Source: an uncultured Kangiella sp.
Lineage (GTDB): Bacteria; Pseudomonadota; Gammaproteobacteria; Enterobacterales; DSM-103792
Assembly (NCBI GenBank): GCA_946480585.1
Contig: CAMLKQ010000039.1
Span: forward strand, 1 to 11,977
Direction: 5' to 3'
DNA length: 11,977 bases
Shown: one piece after another, positions 6,291 to 11,977 of the stretch
How positions within the stretch are numbered: position 1 is the stretch's first letter
Layout of the letters: the number at the start of each line of letters is the position of its first letter
Notes under the pieces: model-generated
The model's input: the letters and a program-made list of their open reading frames with translations, nothing else
What the model was told of the DNA's origin: nothing
Database searches by the model: none
Made by a program: the position numbers and the translations under genes

Positions 6291-7484
6291 ATGCTGGATA
6301 CACGCACGATGATTGTCATGCTGATATTCAGCACGCTGGTTTCCAGCTTGTTGATGTGGCTGACCCAGCGGCGCCAGCAAGTCGGTCAGGGCATCCTGGT
6401 CTGGGCGCTGTCGTATGTGGCGTTTTCGCTGGCGTTTTTGCTGATGGCAATTCGCAGCAATACACCAGCGCTGTGGTCGATTCTGGCCCCCAATCTGCTG
6501 ATCTTTGTCAGCATCGGCTTGATGATTGAAGCGGTGCGGCGGGCACTTGAGTTGCCGGTGCGCGTCCGTCAGCAGACGATTCTGTTGGTCGGTACCGTCA
6601 TGACAGCGTTCACCGCGGTCACGGTCGCTGGCGTGAGCTATCAGCAGCGGGTCAACGCGATTTCGATTCTGCTGTTGCCGATGGGCCTCTACGCGGCGTG
6701 GATACTGTTGCGTGGCAGCGAGCGCGACGAGCGGGCCCGACGTTTTCTCGGTGTCATCTTTCTCGTCATTGCTTTGTTGATGTTGCTGCGGTTGCTGACC
6801 GGCATTTCCGGTATCCACGTGTCGCAAGGTCTGCATGAAGTCAGCTGGGTACACTCGGCGTTTTATCTGACCGTGTTCGTCATTTTCTATGCGATGGGCA
6901 TCGGCTTCATGCTGATGGCGCGGGAGCGGTTGTTGCAGGATCTGGCTCGGCGTGCCACCACCGATGCGCTGACCGGCACCTACAACCGGTACGCGTTCGA
7001 ACCGATTGCCGAAACGGCGTTGGCGCAAATCGATCGCCGGCACTTGCCGGTGTCACTGTTGATGATCGACCTCGATCATTTCAAGGCCATCAATGACCGG
7101 CATGGCCATTTGATCGGTGATGACGTGTTGCGCACGGTCGCGACGCTGATCCGGCGCGAACTGCGGGCCGGTGATGTGCTCGCGCGTTACGGTGGCGAGG
7201 AATTGTCGCTGTTGTTGCCGGATACCGATGCCGCCGCCGCTCGTCAGATCGGTGAGCGTCTGCGCTTTCTGGTGGAAACGACCGTGCTGCCGGGTCGACG
7301 CGAGCCGGTGCGGCTCACCGCGAGTTTCGGTCTGGCGACCGCCCAGCAATCGGTGTCATTGTCGGCGCTGATTCACGCTGCCGATCTGGCGCTGTATCAA
7401 TCCAAGGCGAATGGCCGCAATCAGCTCTGCGAGCGGCCGGTCACGGTCGAATCGACCACGACCGAAGCACCAGTGCGTGTCTGA
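6291..7484 (+). CDS. membrane-bound diguanylate cyclase (GGDEF domain)
   Basis: A 397-residue inner-membrane enzyme predicted to make cyclic di-GMP from two GTP. The N-terminal half (about 1-210) has seven hydrophobic segments near 5-24, 34-53, 60-80, 97-117, 122-141, 152-171 and 186-210, probably a ligand or membrane-state sensor. The GGDEF domain follows: DALTGTYNR (225-233), MIDLDHFKAIND (258-269), GHLIGDDVL (272-280), the active-site motif as GGEEL (301-305), and ADLALYQSKANGRNQ (364-378). The fifth motif residue is Leu rather than the usual Phe; the catalytic GGEE is kept. An inhibitory site RAGD (292-295) lies exactly five residues upstream, so product inhibition is expected. The start at 6291 has GAGGA 9-10 nt upstream. 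Its 3' end overlaps the converging acyltransferase gene by 64 bp, and the tail after residue 380 is dispensable to the fold. Confidence 0.88.
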   Translation: MLDTRTMIVMLIFSTLVSSLLMWLTQRRQQVGQGILVWALSYVAFSLAFLLMAIRSNTPALWSILAPNLLIFVSIGLMIEAVRRALELPVRVRQQTILLVGTVMTAFTAVTVAGVSYQQRVNAISILLLPMGLYAAWILLRGSERDERARRFLGVIFLVIALLMLLRLLTGISGIHVSQGLHEVSWVHSAFYLTVFVIFYAMGIGFMLMARERLLQDLARRATTDALTGTYNRYAFEPIAETALAQIDRRHLPVSLLMIDLDHFKAINDRHGHLIGDDVLRTVATLIRRELRAGDVLARYGGEELSLLLPDTDAAAARQIGERLRFLVETTVLPGRREPVRLTASFGLATAQQSVSLSALIHAADLALYQSKANGRNQLCERPVTVESTTTEAPVRV

Positions 7485-8176
7485 CGGTTGCAGGGCTGTT
7501 CCGGGCAGTGCGGCACCCGGGAGTGCAAACGCTGCTGCAGATCGCTGACGACATTGCGGACAAACTGCGGGTGCTCGTCGTGATGCAGCTGGCTTTTGTA
7601 ATGCGCGATGTCGACCATTTCCAGATTGACCTTGATCGACTTGAACAGCCGCACTTTCGGTTCGCCCGGCGTTTGCACGTGATGCAAACCGCCGCTGTAG
7701 ACGAGCAGCATCTTGCCCTGATCAAAACGGCTCAGAATGTCGGCGATGCCGCCGCGCACGGTCATCGGATTGCCATCCTTGTCGAGGCCGTTGGCACGCT
7801 TCATCCGGCCTTCCGGCAGGATGCAGACCAGTGATTCCGGCGCCACCTTTTCCAGAAACTGTTGCCAGGAATCGTCGCGCTTGCGTGAGATAGGCACCGA
7901 GCCCGGCACGATGGTGGTCAGCACCTTGCCGACAATCGGTCGCTGCACCGTGCTGTCGGCAACCGGGATCACCAAGCGCTGCGAAATGTGGCGCAGCAGC
8001 TTTTGCGGGGCGATGCGGATGAACAGCGGTTCGAACAGGCTGGTGTGATTGAGCAACACCAACACCCGGACCTGATCGCTGACCTCGAACTGCTCGTCAC
8101 TAAGCCAATTCACCTGAAACCGGTAGAACAGACTGGTGACCGCCTTGGTCAACGTCAGCAGTGAATAACTGAACAT
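7421..8176 (-). CDS. PlsC-like 1-acyl-sn-glycerol-3-phosphate acyltransferase family protein
   Basis: A 251-residue member of the glycerolipid acyltransferase fold, which moves acyl chains to lysophospholipids or similar acceptors at the membrane. Block I is LLNHTSLFEP (41-50): H44 sits in an HX4E arrangement with E49 where most members have HX4D. Block II is probably GSVPISRKR (92-100), and block III is LPEGRMKR (120-127), equivalent to the acceptor-binding PEGTR motif. GGLHH at 162-166 and a mixed C-terminal domain follow. The N-terminus (SLLTLTKAVTSLFYRF) is amphipathic or weakly hydrophobic and could attach the protein to the membrane; no full transmembrane segment is obvious. The last 21 or so codons run antisense to the end of the cyclase gene. 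It is divergent from the second cyclase gene. Substrate is unknown; a lyso-ornithine or LPS-lipid acyltransferase is an alternative. Confidence 0.75.
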   Translation of the reverse strand: MFSYSLLTLTKAVTSLFYRFQVNWLSDEQFEVSDQVRVLVLLNHTSLFEPLFIRIAPQKLLRHISQRLVIPVADSTVQRPIVGKVLTTIVPGSVPISRKRDDSWQQFLEKVAPESLVCILPEGRMKRANGLDKDGNPMTVRGGIADILSRFDQGKMLLVYSGGLHHVQTPGEPKVRLFKSIKVNLEMVDIAHYKSQLHHDEHPQFVRNVVSDLQQRLHSRVPHCPEQPCNRQTRTGASVVVDSTVTGRSQS

Positions 8177-8331
8177 GATGAGTGGGGAACCTGCCCTCTG
8201 TGCGCGTCCTGCGCGTGCGCTCTGTGGCCAGACCTCCGATGGCGGACGGCAAGGTAAAGGATTTCCACGGGCTTGCCAAGCACTCTACTGGTCTGAAAGT
8301 GCCAGATAACGCCGGCTTCAACCGGGCTGCC

Positions 8332-8337
8332 TATACT
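8332..8337 (+). promoter_or_regulatory. candidate -10 element for diguanylate cyclase 2
   Basis: TATACT, five of six matches to TATAAT, lies 36 bp before the ATG at 8374. It is in the 197-bp divergent region between the acyltransferase and cyclase genes. No clear -35 was found at 16-18 bp. I could not identify a convincing promoter for the acyltransferase on the other strand. Confidence 0.5.
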
Positions 8338-8373
8338 CGACGGGCTTGATGCATATCGTCAGCAGGTTGTGCG

Positions 8374-9540
8374 ATGCAGTTGATGAATGGCTTTACGGTG
8401 CTGATTCTGACCGGTGTGCTGCATCTGATTCTGGGCGCGGCAGCGCTGAGCATCCGGCATCAGGACGAGGTGCGACCGGCGCTACGGCTCTGGTTGTGGG
8501 CACAGCTGCTGGCTGGCGTCACCCAGTTGTTCCGTCTGTTTCGCGATATCACCCCCGACTTTTTCAGCAGCAGTATTCCGAACGCCGGCGCGGCCATGGC
8601 CTACGGCCTGATGCTGATCGCACTGGCGCGGCTTTTCCAGCTGCCGGAGCGTGGCCTGCGCTGGACCACGCTGGTGCTGACCGTGCTGCAGCTGACGCTG
8701 CGCGATTTTGGCTTCAGCGAAGCGCTCCGCCTCGGGCTGCTCAGTAGCCTGTTTGCGCTGCAGTTCAGTCAGTATGTTTATGTTTACGCCGCGGCAGCTC
8801 GGCTGCGCCGCTCGCATCTGCTGAATGTGCTGCAACTTGGCAACTTGATTGTCGTGTTGACCATGTTGGCGCGCTCGGTTGAGGCGATCGGCGCTGGTGA
8901 CCAATACAACTTTCAGCAGGCCGGTGTCGGTCAGGTGCTGGCGCTGATCGGGGTTTTTATCGGCGTTGCCATCAACGGCTTCGGTTACCTGATGATCCTG
9001 ATTGAGCGTGGTGTCGATGAGCTGCAGCGGCTGTCAACGCTGGACCCGCTGACCGAGGTGATGAACCGGCGGAGCTTATTGCAATATGCCCGTCACCAAC
9101 TCGCGCTGGCCGACCGCGCCGTGCATCCGGTGGCGGTGTTGATCTGCGATATCGATCACTTCAAGCAATTCAACGATCGCCATGGCCATCATCTGGGCGA
9201 TGACGTGATCTGCAGTCTGGTGGCGGCCGCGCAGGCCAGCATGCGGGACAGCGATTGCATGGCACGCTGGGGCGGTGAGGAGTTTGTGCTGCTGTTGCCG
9301 CGCACCGATCTGGCGGGCGCGAAGCAACTGGCCGAGCGGCTGCGGCAGAATTTTGCCAACCGCAAACTCGCGCTACATGGTGAGCAGTTGTCGGCAACGG
9401 TCAGTATCGGCGTTGCCGAACACCGCGCCGGCGAAGATCTGCAACAAACCATTGACCGCGCCGACAGCGCTTTGCTGCAAGCCAAACAACAGGGCCGCAA
9501 CCGGGTGGTGTTGGCATCGTCAGACGCAACGCCCGGTTAG
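8374..9540 (+). CDS. membrane-bound diguanylate cyclase (GGDEF domain), second copy
   Basis: A 388-residue predicted cyclic di-GMP synthase. Residues 1-210 contain about six or seven hydrophobic segments (near 6-26, 36-54, 70-87, 97-110, 118-142, 150-168, 186-210). The GGDEF domain has DPLTEVMNRR (224-233), CDIDHFKQFND (258-268), GHHLGDDVI (271-279), a standard GGEEF (300-304) and ADSALLQAKQQGRN (363-376). Inhibitory site RDSD (291-294) is five residues upstream of GGEEF. The sensor region aligns without gaps to that of the cyclase at 6291-7484 (shared TP, PN, GLM, A, R and LP positions), so they look like paralogs. A short AGG lies about 8-10 nt before the ATG at 8374; ATG 8383 is an alternative. 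The stop is 3 bp from the stop of the converging DUF3667 gene. Confidence 0.88.
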   Translation: MQLMNGFTVLILTGVLHLILGAAALSIRHQDEVRPALRLWLWAQLLAGVTQLFRLFRDITPDFFSSSIPNAGAAMAYGLMLIALARLFQLPERGLRWTTLVLTVLQLTLRDFGFSEALRLGLLSSLFALQFSQYVYVYAAAARLRRSHLLNVLQLGNLIVVLTMLARSVEAIGAGDQYNFQQAGVGQVLALIGVFIGVAINGFGYLMILIERGVDELQRLSTLDPLTEVMNRRSLLQYARHQLALADRAVHPVAVLICDIDHFKQFNDRHGHHLGDDVICSLVAAAQASMRDSDCMARWGGEEFVLLLPRTDLAGAKQLAERLRQNFANRKLALHGEQLSATVSIGVAEHRAGEDLQQTIDRADSALLQAKQQGRNRVVLASSDATPG

Positions 9541-9543
9541 TGC

Positions 9544-10422
9544 TTACAACAGCATCAGCGTCGCGCCAAACGTCAACGCTCGATACAGCATGTGTGCGGC
9601 CGCAAAGACCAGAATGGCCAGCGGCAATTTCAGCAGCGCCAGCCACCACGATTGCCGATAGGCACGTTTGAGTGTCAACAGCAGTACCGCGGCCATCGGC
9701 AGGTTCAAACCCCACAGCAGTACCTGCCGTTTGACCGGCTCCGGCACTTCTGCCGGGGCATAGAGCGACTCCACCGGCAGAAACAGCAGCAACACCGCCA
9801 GCAAGGTTGTCAGCAGGAGCGCCACCAGAAAATGGCTGGCGACGATGACATGCTCGACGTAATAGACATCGCGGCGGACGTGCAGCACCTTCAGACCAAT
9901 TGCAAACAACGGTACATGCAACAGCACCAGCGTTTTCGCCAGCTCATGTTGCTGCTGACCGAAGGCGAGCGCCAGTGCCGACATGCCGCCGCTGGTCGCT
10001 GCCGCTTTCGCGTGCAGCCAATCGGCAAACGGTGCCGAATACCATTTGCCCCATTCGAGATGGGCTTGCAGCGGCAAAGTGAAATCGGTCAGTGGCACCG
10101 AGCCGATGAAAAAGAAAAAGAACAGCAACAGCAATAGCGTGATCGGCGAGCTGTAACGGCTGCGGGCACCGGCGATGTACTGGGCCGACAAGTGTCCCGG
10201 TTTGGCCAGCGCCAGAACCAGCGTGCGCAGCAGCTTGTTGTCCCACTGCAGCAGGTTGGCGCTGAGTTCACCGGCCAGATGGCGCAACGAGAATTGCGCG
10301 CGACTCAGCTGGCGCTGGCCGCACGCCGGGCAATAGCGACCAACCGGTGTGTGGCCACAGTTGGCGCAAGCGTCATCGCTCGCAATTGGAGGTTTCGTGG
10401 CGACGCTGGTGGTTTCGTCCAT
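9544..10422 (-). CDS. DUF3667 zinc-ribbon membrane protein
   Basis: A 292-residue protein of the DUF3667 type, function unknown. The N-terminus is a zinc ribbon: C19-X2-C22 and C31-X2-C34, in the typical setting CxNCGxxxxGxYCPACGQ. A linker follows with LLRTL (64-68), KPG (74-76) and YIAGARSRYSSP (82-93), all characteristic of the family. The rest is membrane: hydrophobic segments near 94-109, 162-180, 189-217, 233-251 and 259-287. YYVEHVIVASHFLVALL (187-203) is the second conserved family block. The start at 10422 lacks a Shine-Dalgarno, but the zinc ribbon requires a start close to here. It lies 49 bp downstream of the CoA-transferase gene on the same strand with no terminator between, so it is probably the second gene of that operon. 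Confidence 0.8.
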   Translation of the reverse strand: MDETTSVATKPPIASDDACANCGHTPVGRYCPACGQRQLSRAQFSLRHLAGELSANLLQWDNKLLRTLVLALAKPGHLSAQYIAGARSRYSSPITLLLLLFFFFFIGSVPLTDFTLPLQAHLEWGKWYSAPFADWLHAKAAATSGGMSALALAFGQQQHELAKTLVLLHVPLFAIGLKVLHVRRDVYYVEHVIVASHFLVALLLTTLLAVLLLFLPVESLYAPAEVPEPVKRQVLLWGLNLPMAAVLLLTLKRAYRQSWWLALLKLPLAILVFAAAHMLYRALTFGATLMLL

Positions 10423-10471
10423 GAAGCAGAATCAGTTGCGGGTCGTGCAGGCCGCCAACGCTAGCACAGAC

Positions 10472-11758
10472 TCAGCATTGCAGTCGCCACTGTTGCCGGG
10501 CCGCTACCGCCAATGCGTCGCGGAATTGCGGATGGGCGATGGCAATCAAGGCCTCGGCCCGCTCGCGCAGGCTCTTGCCGCGCAAATCGGCGATGCCGTA
10601 TTCGGTGACGATGTAGTGGGCGTGCGCCCGGGTCGTGACGACGCCGGCACCGGCATCGAGCACCGGAGCGATGCGCGAGAGCGTGCCGCCAGCTGCTGTG
10701 CTGGGTAGCGCGATGATCGCCTTGCCGCCATCGGAGAGCGCGGCGCCGCGCATGAAATCCATCTGGCCACCGACGCCGGAATAGATTTTGGTGCCGATCG
10801 AATCGGCGCAGATCTGACCGGTCAGATCGACCTGCAAGGCGCTGTTGATCGCCACCACATTGCGGTTGCGGCGGATATTGCGGGTGTCGTTGACGTAATC
10901 GGCTTCGAGCAGCACCACTTCCGGATTGTCGTCGACAAAATCGTACAGCCGGCGCGAGCCCATCACGAAAGTGGCGACCAGTTTGCCCGGATGCACCTGC
11001 TTGCGCCGATTGTTGATGACGCCACTGGCGACCAGATCCAGCACGCCATCGGAAAACATTTCGCTGTGCACGCCGAGATCGCGATGGTTGCCAAGGCAGG
11101 CCAGCACCGCATCCGGAATCGCGCCGATACCCATCTGCAAACAGGCGCCATCGCTGATCAGGCTGGCGACATGCTGACCGATGGCGGTGTTGACCGCATC
11201 CGGTGCGGCCGTGGCATGCACCGGCAATTCATCGGCCGTTTCGAACACGGCAGTCAGTTGGTCATAGCGAATAAAACTGTCGCCATGGGTGCGCGGCATC
11301 CGTGGATTGATGTGCGCGATGATCTGGCCGGCACGCTCGCAGGCCGCCTTGCTTGCTTCCACCGAAATGCCGAGCGTGCAGAGGCCGTGTTGGTCCGGCG
11401 GTGACACCTGAATCAGCGCGGTATCGATGCGTTGTTCGCCGCGGCGGAACAACAGCGGCAGCTCGGACAGAAACATTGGCACATAGTCAGCAAGACCCTG
11501 CTGCACCAGCGGCCGGGTCTGGCCGCCGAGAAAGAAACAATGGTGGCGCAGGTGCGCCGCCTGCTCTGGCTGGGTTAACGCGTCGATGCGTTCGGTGTGC
11601 AGCTGCATCAGATGCAGATCACGGCGTTCGTGCAGCCGCTCGGCCAGCCCGTTCAACAACACTCGCGGCGTCGCCGCCATCGACTGCGTCCATAGCCAAT
11701 CGCCGTCGTGCAGCAAGTCAACCAGTTCGGCAGGGGAGGACAACAGACGGGGGGCCAT
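10472..11758 (-). CDS. acetyl-CoA hydrolase/CoA-transferase family protein (4-hydroxybutyrate CoA-transferase type)
   Basis: A 428-residue cytoplasmic CoA-transferase. The family moves CoA between acetyl-CoA and another carboxylate through a glutamyl-CoA thioester, or hydrolyses acyl-CoA. The length fits the 4-hydroxybutyrate or butyrate:acetate CoA-transferase branch (about 430-440) better than acetyl-CoA hydrolase/succinate CoA-transferase (about 500). Visible blocks are GDWLWTQ (19-25), LQMGIGAIPDAVL (207-219), HSEMFSDG (231-238, with E233 the probable catalytic glutamate), VMGSRRLYDF (265-274), IYSGVGGQMDFMRGA (325-339) and VTEYGIADLRGKS (384-396). The start at 11758 has GGAG 7 nt upstream. 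It diverges from a gene starting at 11907. Substrate cannot be fixed from sequence; succinate, propionate, butyrate or 4-hydroxybutyrate are candidates. Confidence 0.87.
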   Translation of the reverse strand: MAPRLLSSPAELVDLLHDGDWLWTQSMAATPRVLLNGLAERLHERRDLHLMQLHTERIDALTQPEQAAHLRHHCFFLGGQTRPLVQQGLADYVPMFLSELPLLFRRGEQRIDTALIQVSPPDQHGLCTLGISVEASKAACERAGQIIAHINPRMPRTHGDSFIRYDQLTAVFETADELPVHATAAPDAVNTAIGQHVASLISDGACLQMGIGAIPDAVLACLGNHRDLGVHSEMFSDGVLDLVASGVINNRRKQVHPGKLVATFVMGSRRLYDFVDDNPEVVLLEADYVNDTRNIRRNRNVVAINSALQVDLTGQICADSIGTKIYSGVGGQMDFMRGAALSDGGKAIIALPSTAAGGTLSRIAPVLDAGAGVVTTRAHAHYIVTEYGIADLRGKSLRERAEALIAIAHPQFRDALAVAARQQWRLQC

Positions 11759-11765
11759 GGCCAGG

Positions 11766-11769
11766 CTCC
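11766..11769 (-). promoter_or_regulatory. ribosome binding site of the CoA-transferase gene
   Basis: On the minus strand GGAG lies 7 nt before the ATG at 11758, fixing this start. Confidence 0.7.
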
Positions 11770-11792
11770 GGTAACGATGACGGAATGAAGAC

Positions 11793-11798
11793 AGCTTA
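11793..11798 (-). promoter_or_regulatory. candidate -10 element for the CoA-transferase operon
   Basis: TAAGCT on the minus strand, preceded by TTG, lies 34 bp before the ATG at 11758. It follows the same TANNCT pattern as the plus-strand elements. No good -35 is seen. Weak call. Confidence 0.3.
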
Positions 11799-11864
11799 CA
11801 ACATGGTGCGCACGCGAACCGCCATCCGGATCAAGGCCGGCTCGGATTGGCGGCCGAAATCGGC

Positions 11865-11870
11865 TAGGCT
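11865..11870 (+). promoter_or_regulatory. candidate -10 element for the gene at 11907
   Basis: TAGGCT within TCGGCTAGGCTGTCGCGC lies 36 bp before the ATG at 11907, in the 148-bp divergent region. It closely resembles the element at 4600-4605. No convincing -35 is present. Confidence 0.4.
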
Positions 11871-11906
11871 GTCGCGCTGGAAAGTTTGAACCAATCGGAG
11901 TCAGTG

Positions 11907-11977
11907 ATGGACCACGCCGCGGCATGGCAACAGGAATGGTTGCTGCTACAACAGCAGAGCGAAGCGCAGGAAGCGCA
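11907..11977 (+). CDS. 5' end of a gene leaving the window (partial, unknown)
   Basis: An ATG with an excellent Shine-Dalgarno (CGGAG at 11896-11900, 6 nt spacing) and a promoter-like element at 11865 opens a frame that stays open to the window edge for 23 full codons, beginning MDHAAAWQQEWLLLQQQ. The visible part is rich in Gln, Glu, Ala and Leu and would form an amphipathic helix. It is too short to assign a family. Confidence 0.6.
   Translation, partial: MDHAAAWQQEWLLLQQQSEAQEA

Noticed and set aside
6222..7043. 273-codon antisense frame opposite diguanylate cyclase 1
   Set aside because: Gln/Arg/His-rich reverse complement of hydrophobic Leu/Val codons; no family resemblance.
8195..8226. 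Repeated CTCTGTG and GCGCGT words in the divergent region as an operator
   Set aside because: Short, imperfect and GC-rich; not distinguishable from chance.
8100..8321. 73-codon minus-strand frame upstream of the acyltransferase
   Set aside because: Out of frame with the acyltransferase, no Shine-Dalgarno or recognisable motif, and overlaps the real N-terminal coding region.
9592..10137. 181-codon Gln-rich plus-strand frame opposite the DUF3667 gene
   Set aside because: The glutamines come from reading CAG/CAA opposite Leu codons of membrane helices; the DUF3667 frame has clear zinc-ribbon and family motifs.
1..11977. Mobile elements, CRISPR arrays, tRNA or rRNA genes, defence or biosynthetic islands
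   Set aside because: No transposase or integrase, no regularly spaced repeats, no tRNA-like cloverleaf noticed and no change in base composition; the gene content is ordinary chromosomal.

Overview
The window reads as a chromosomal stretch from a GC-rich (about 60% by eye) gammaproteobacterium. The CysB protein is of the type found in xanthomonads and related lineages, the other genes (YjdF, YoaK, RhlE, membrane diguanylate cyclases, DUF3667) are common proteobacterial families, and codon use looks even throughout. I cannot fix the genus from sequence alone. I see no transposase, integrase, phage gene, CRISPR array, rRNA or tRNA.

Layout. 1-1115: cysB, the sulfur-assimilation LysR regulator, possibly overlapping the tail of an upstream gene, closed by a strong intrinsic terminator. 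1121-2491: two overlapping genes for conserved inner-membrane proteins, YjdF (DUF2238) and YoaK (DUF1275). 2579-4512: a translationally coupled pair, a short-chain dehydrogenase followed by a saccharopine-dehydrogenase-like NAD(P) oxidoreductase. 4513-4808: a non-coding leader of about 300 bp. 4809-6209: the DEAD-box RNA helicase RhlE. 6291-7484: membrane diguanylate cyclase 1. 7421-8176 (minus): a PlsC-like acyltransferase whose 3' end overlaps that of cyclase 1 tail to tail. 8374-9540: membrane diguanylate cyclase 2, diverging from the acyltransferase. 9544-10422 (minus): a DUF3667 zinc-ribbon membrane protein. 10472-11758 (minus): an acetyl-CoA hydrolase/CoA-transferase, probably the first gene of an operon with DUF3667. 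11907-11977: the first 23 codons of a gene that leaves the window.

How they fit together. There is no single pathway. Themes are second-messenger signalling (two cyclases, both with intact catalytic and inhibitory motifs, whose membrane sensor regions align without gaps and so look like paralogs), lipid or acyl-CoA chemistry (acyltransferase, CoA-transferase, possibly the SDR/saccharopine-type pair), and RNA remodelling (RhlE). The points most worth a second look are the homologous sensors of the two cyclases, the HX4E rather than HX4D motif of the acyltransferase, the 64-bp tail-to-tail overlap of cyclase 1 and the acyltransferase, the coupled oxidoreductase pair with its hexapeptide-repeat tail, and a recurrent TANNCT promoter-like element. 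Most of the window is ordinary core-genome sequence and I found no convincing new system.
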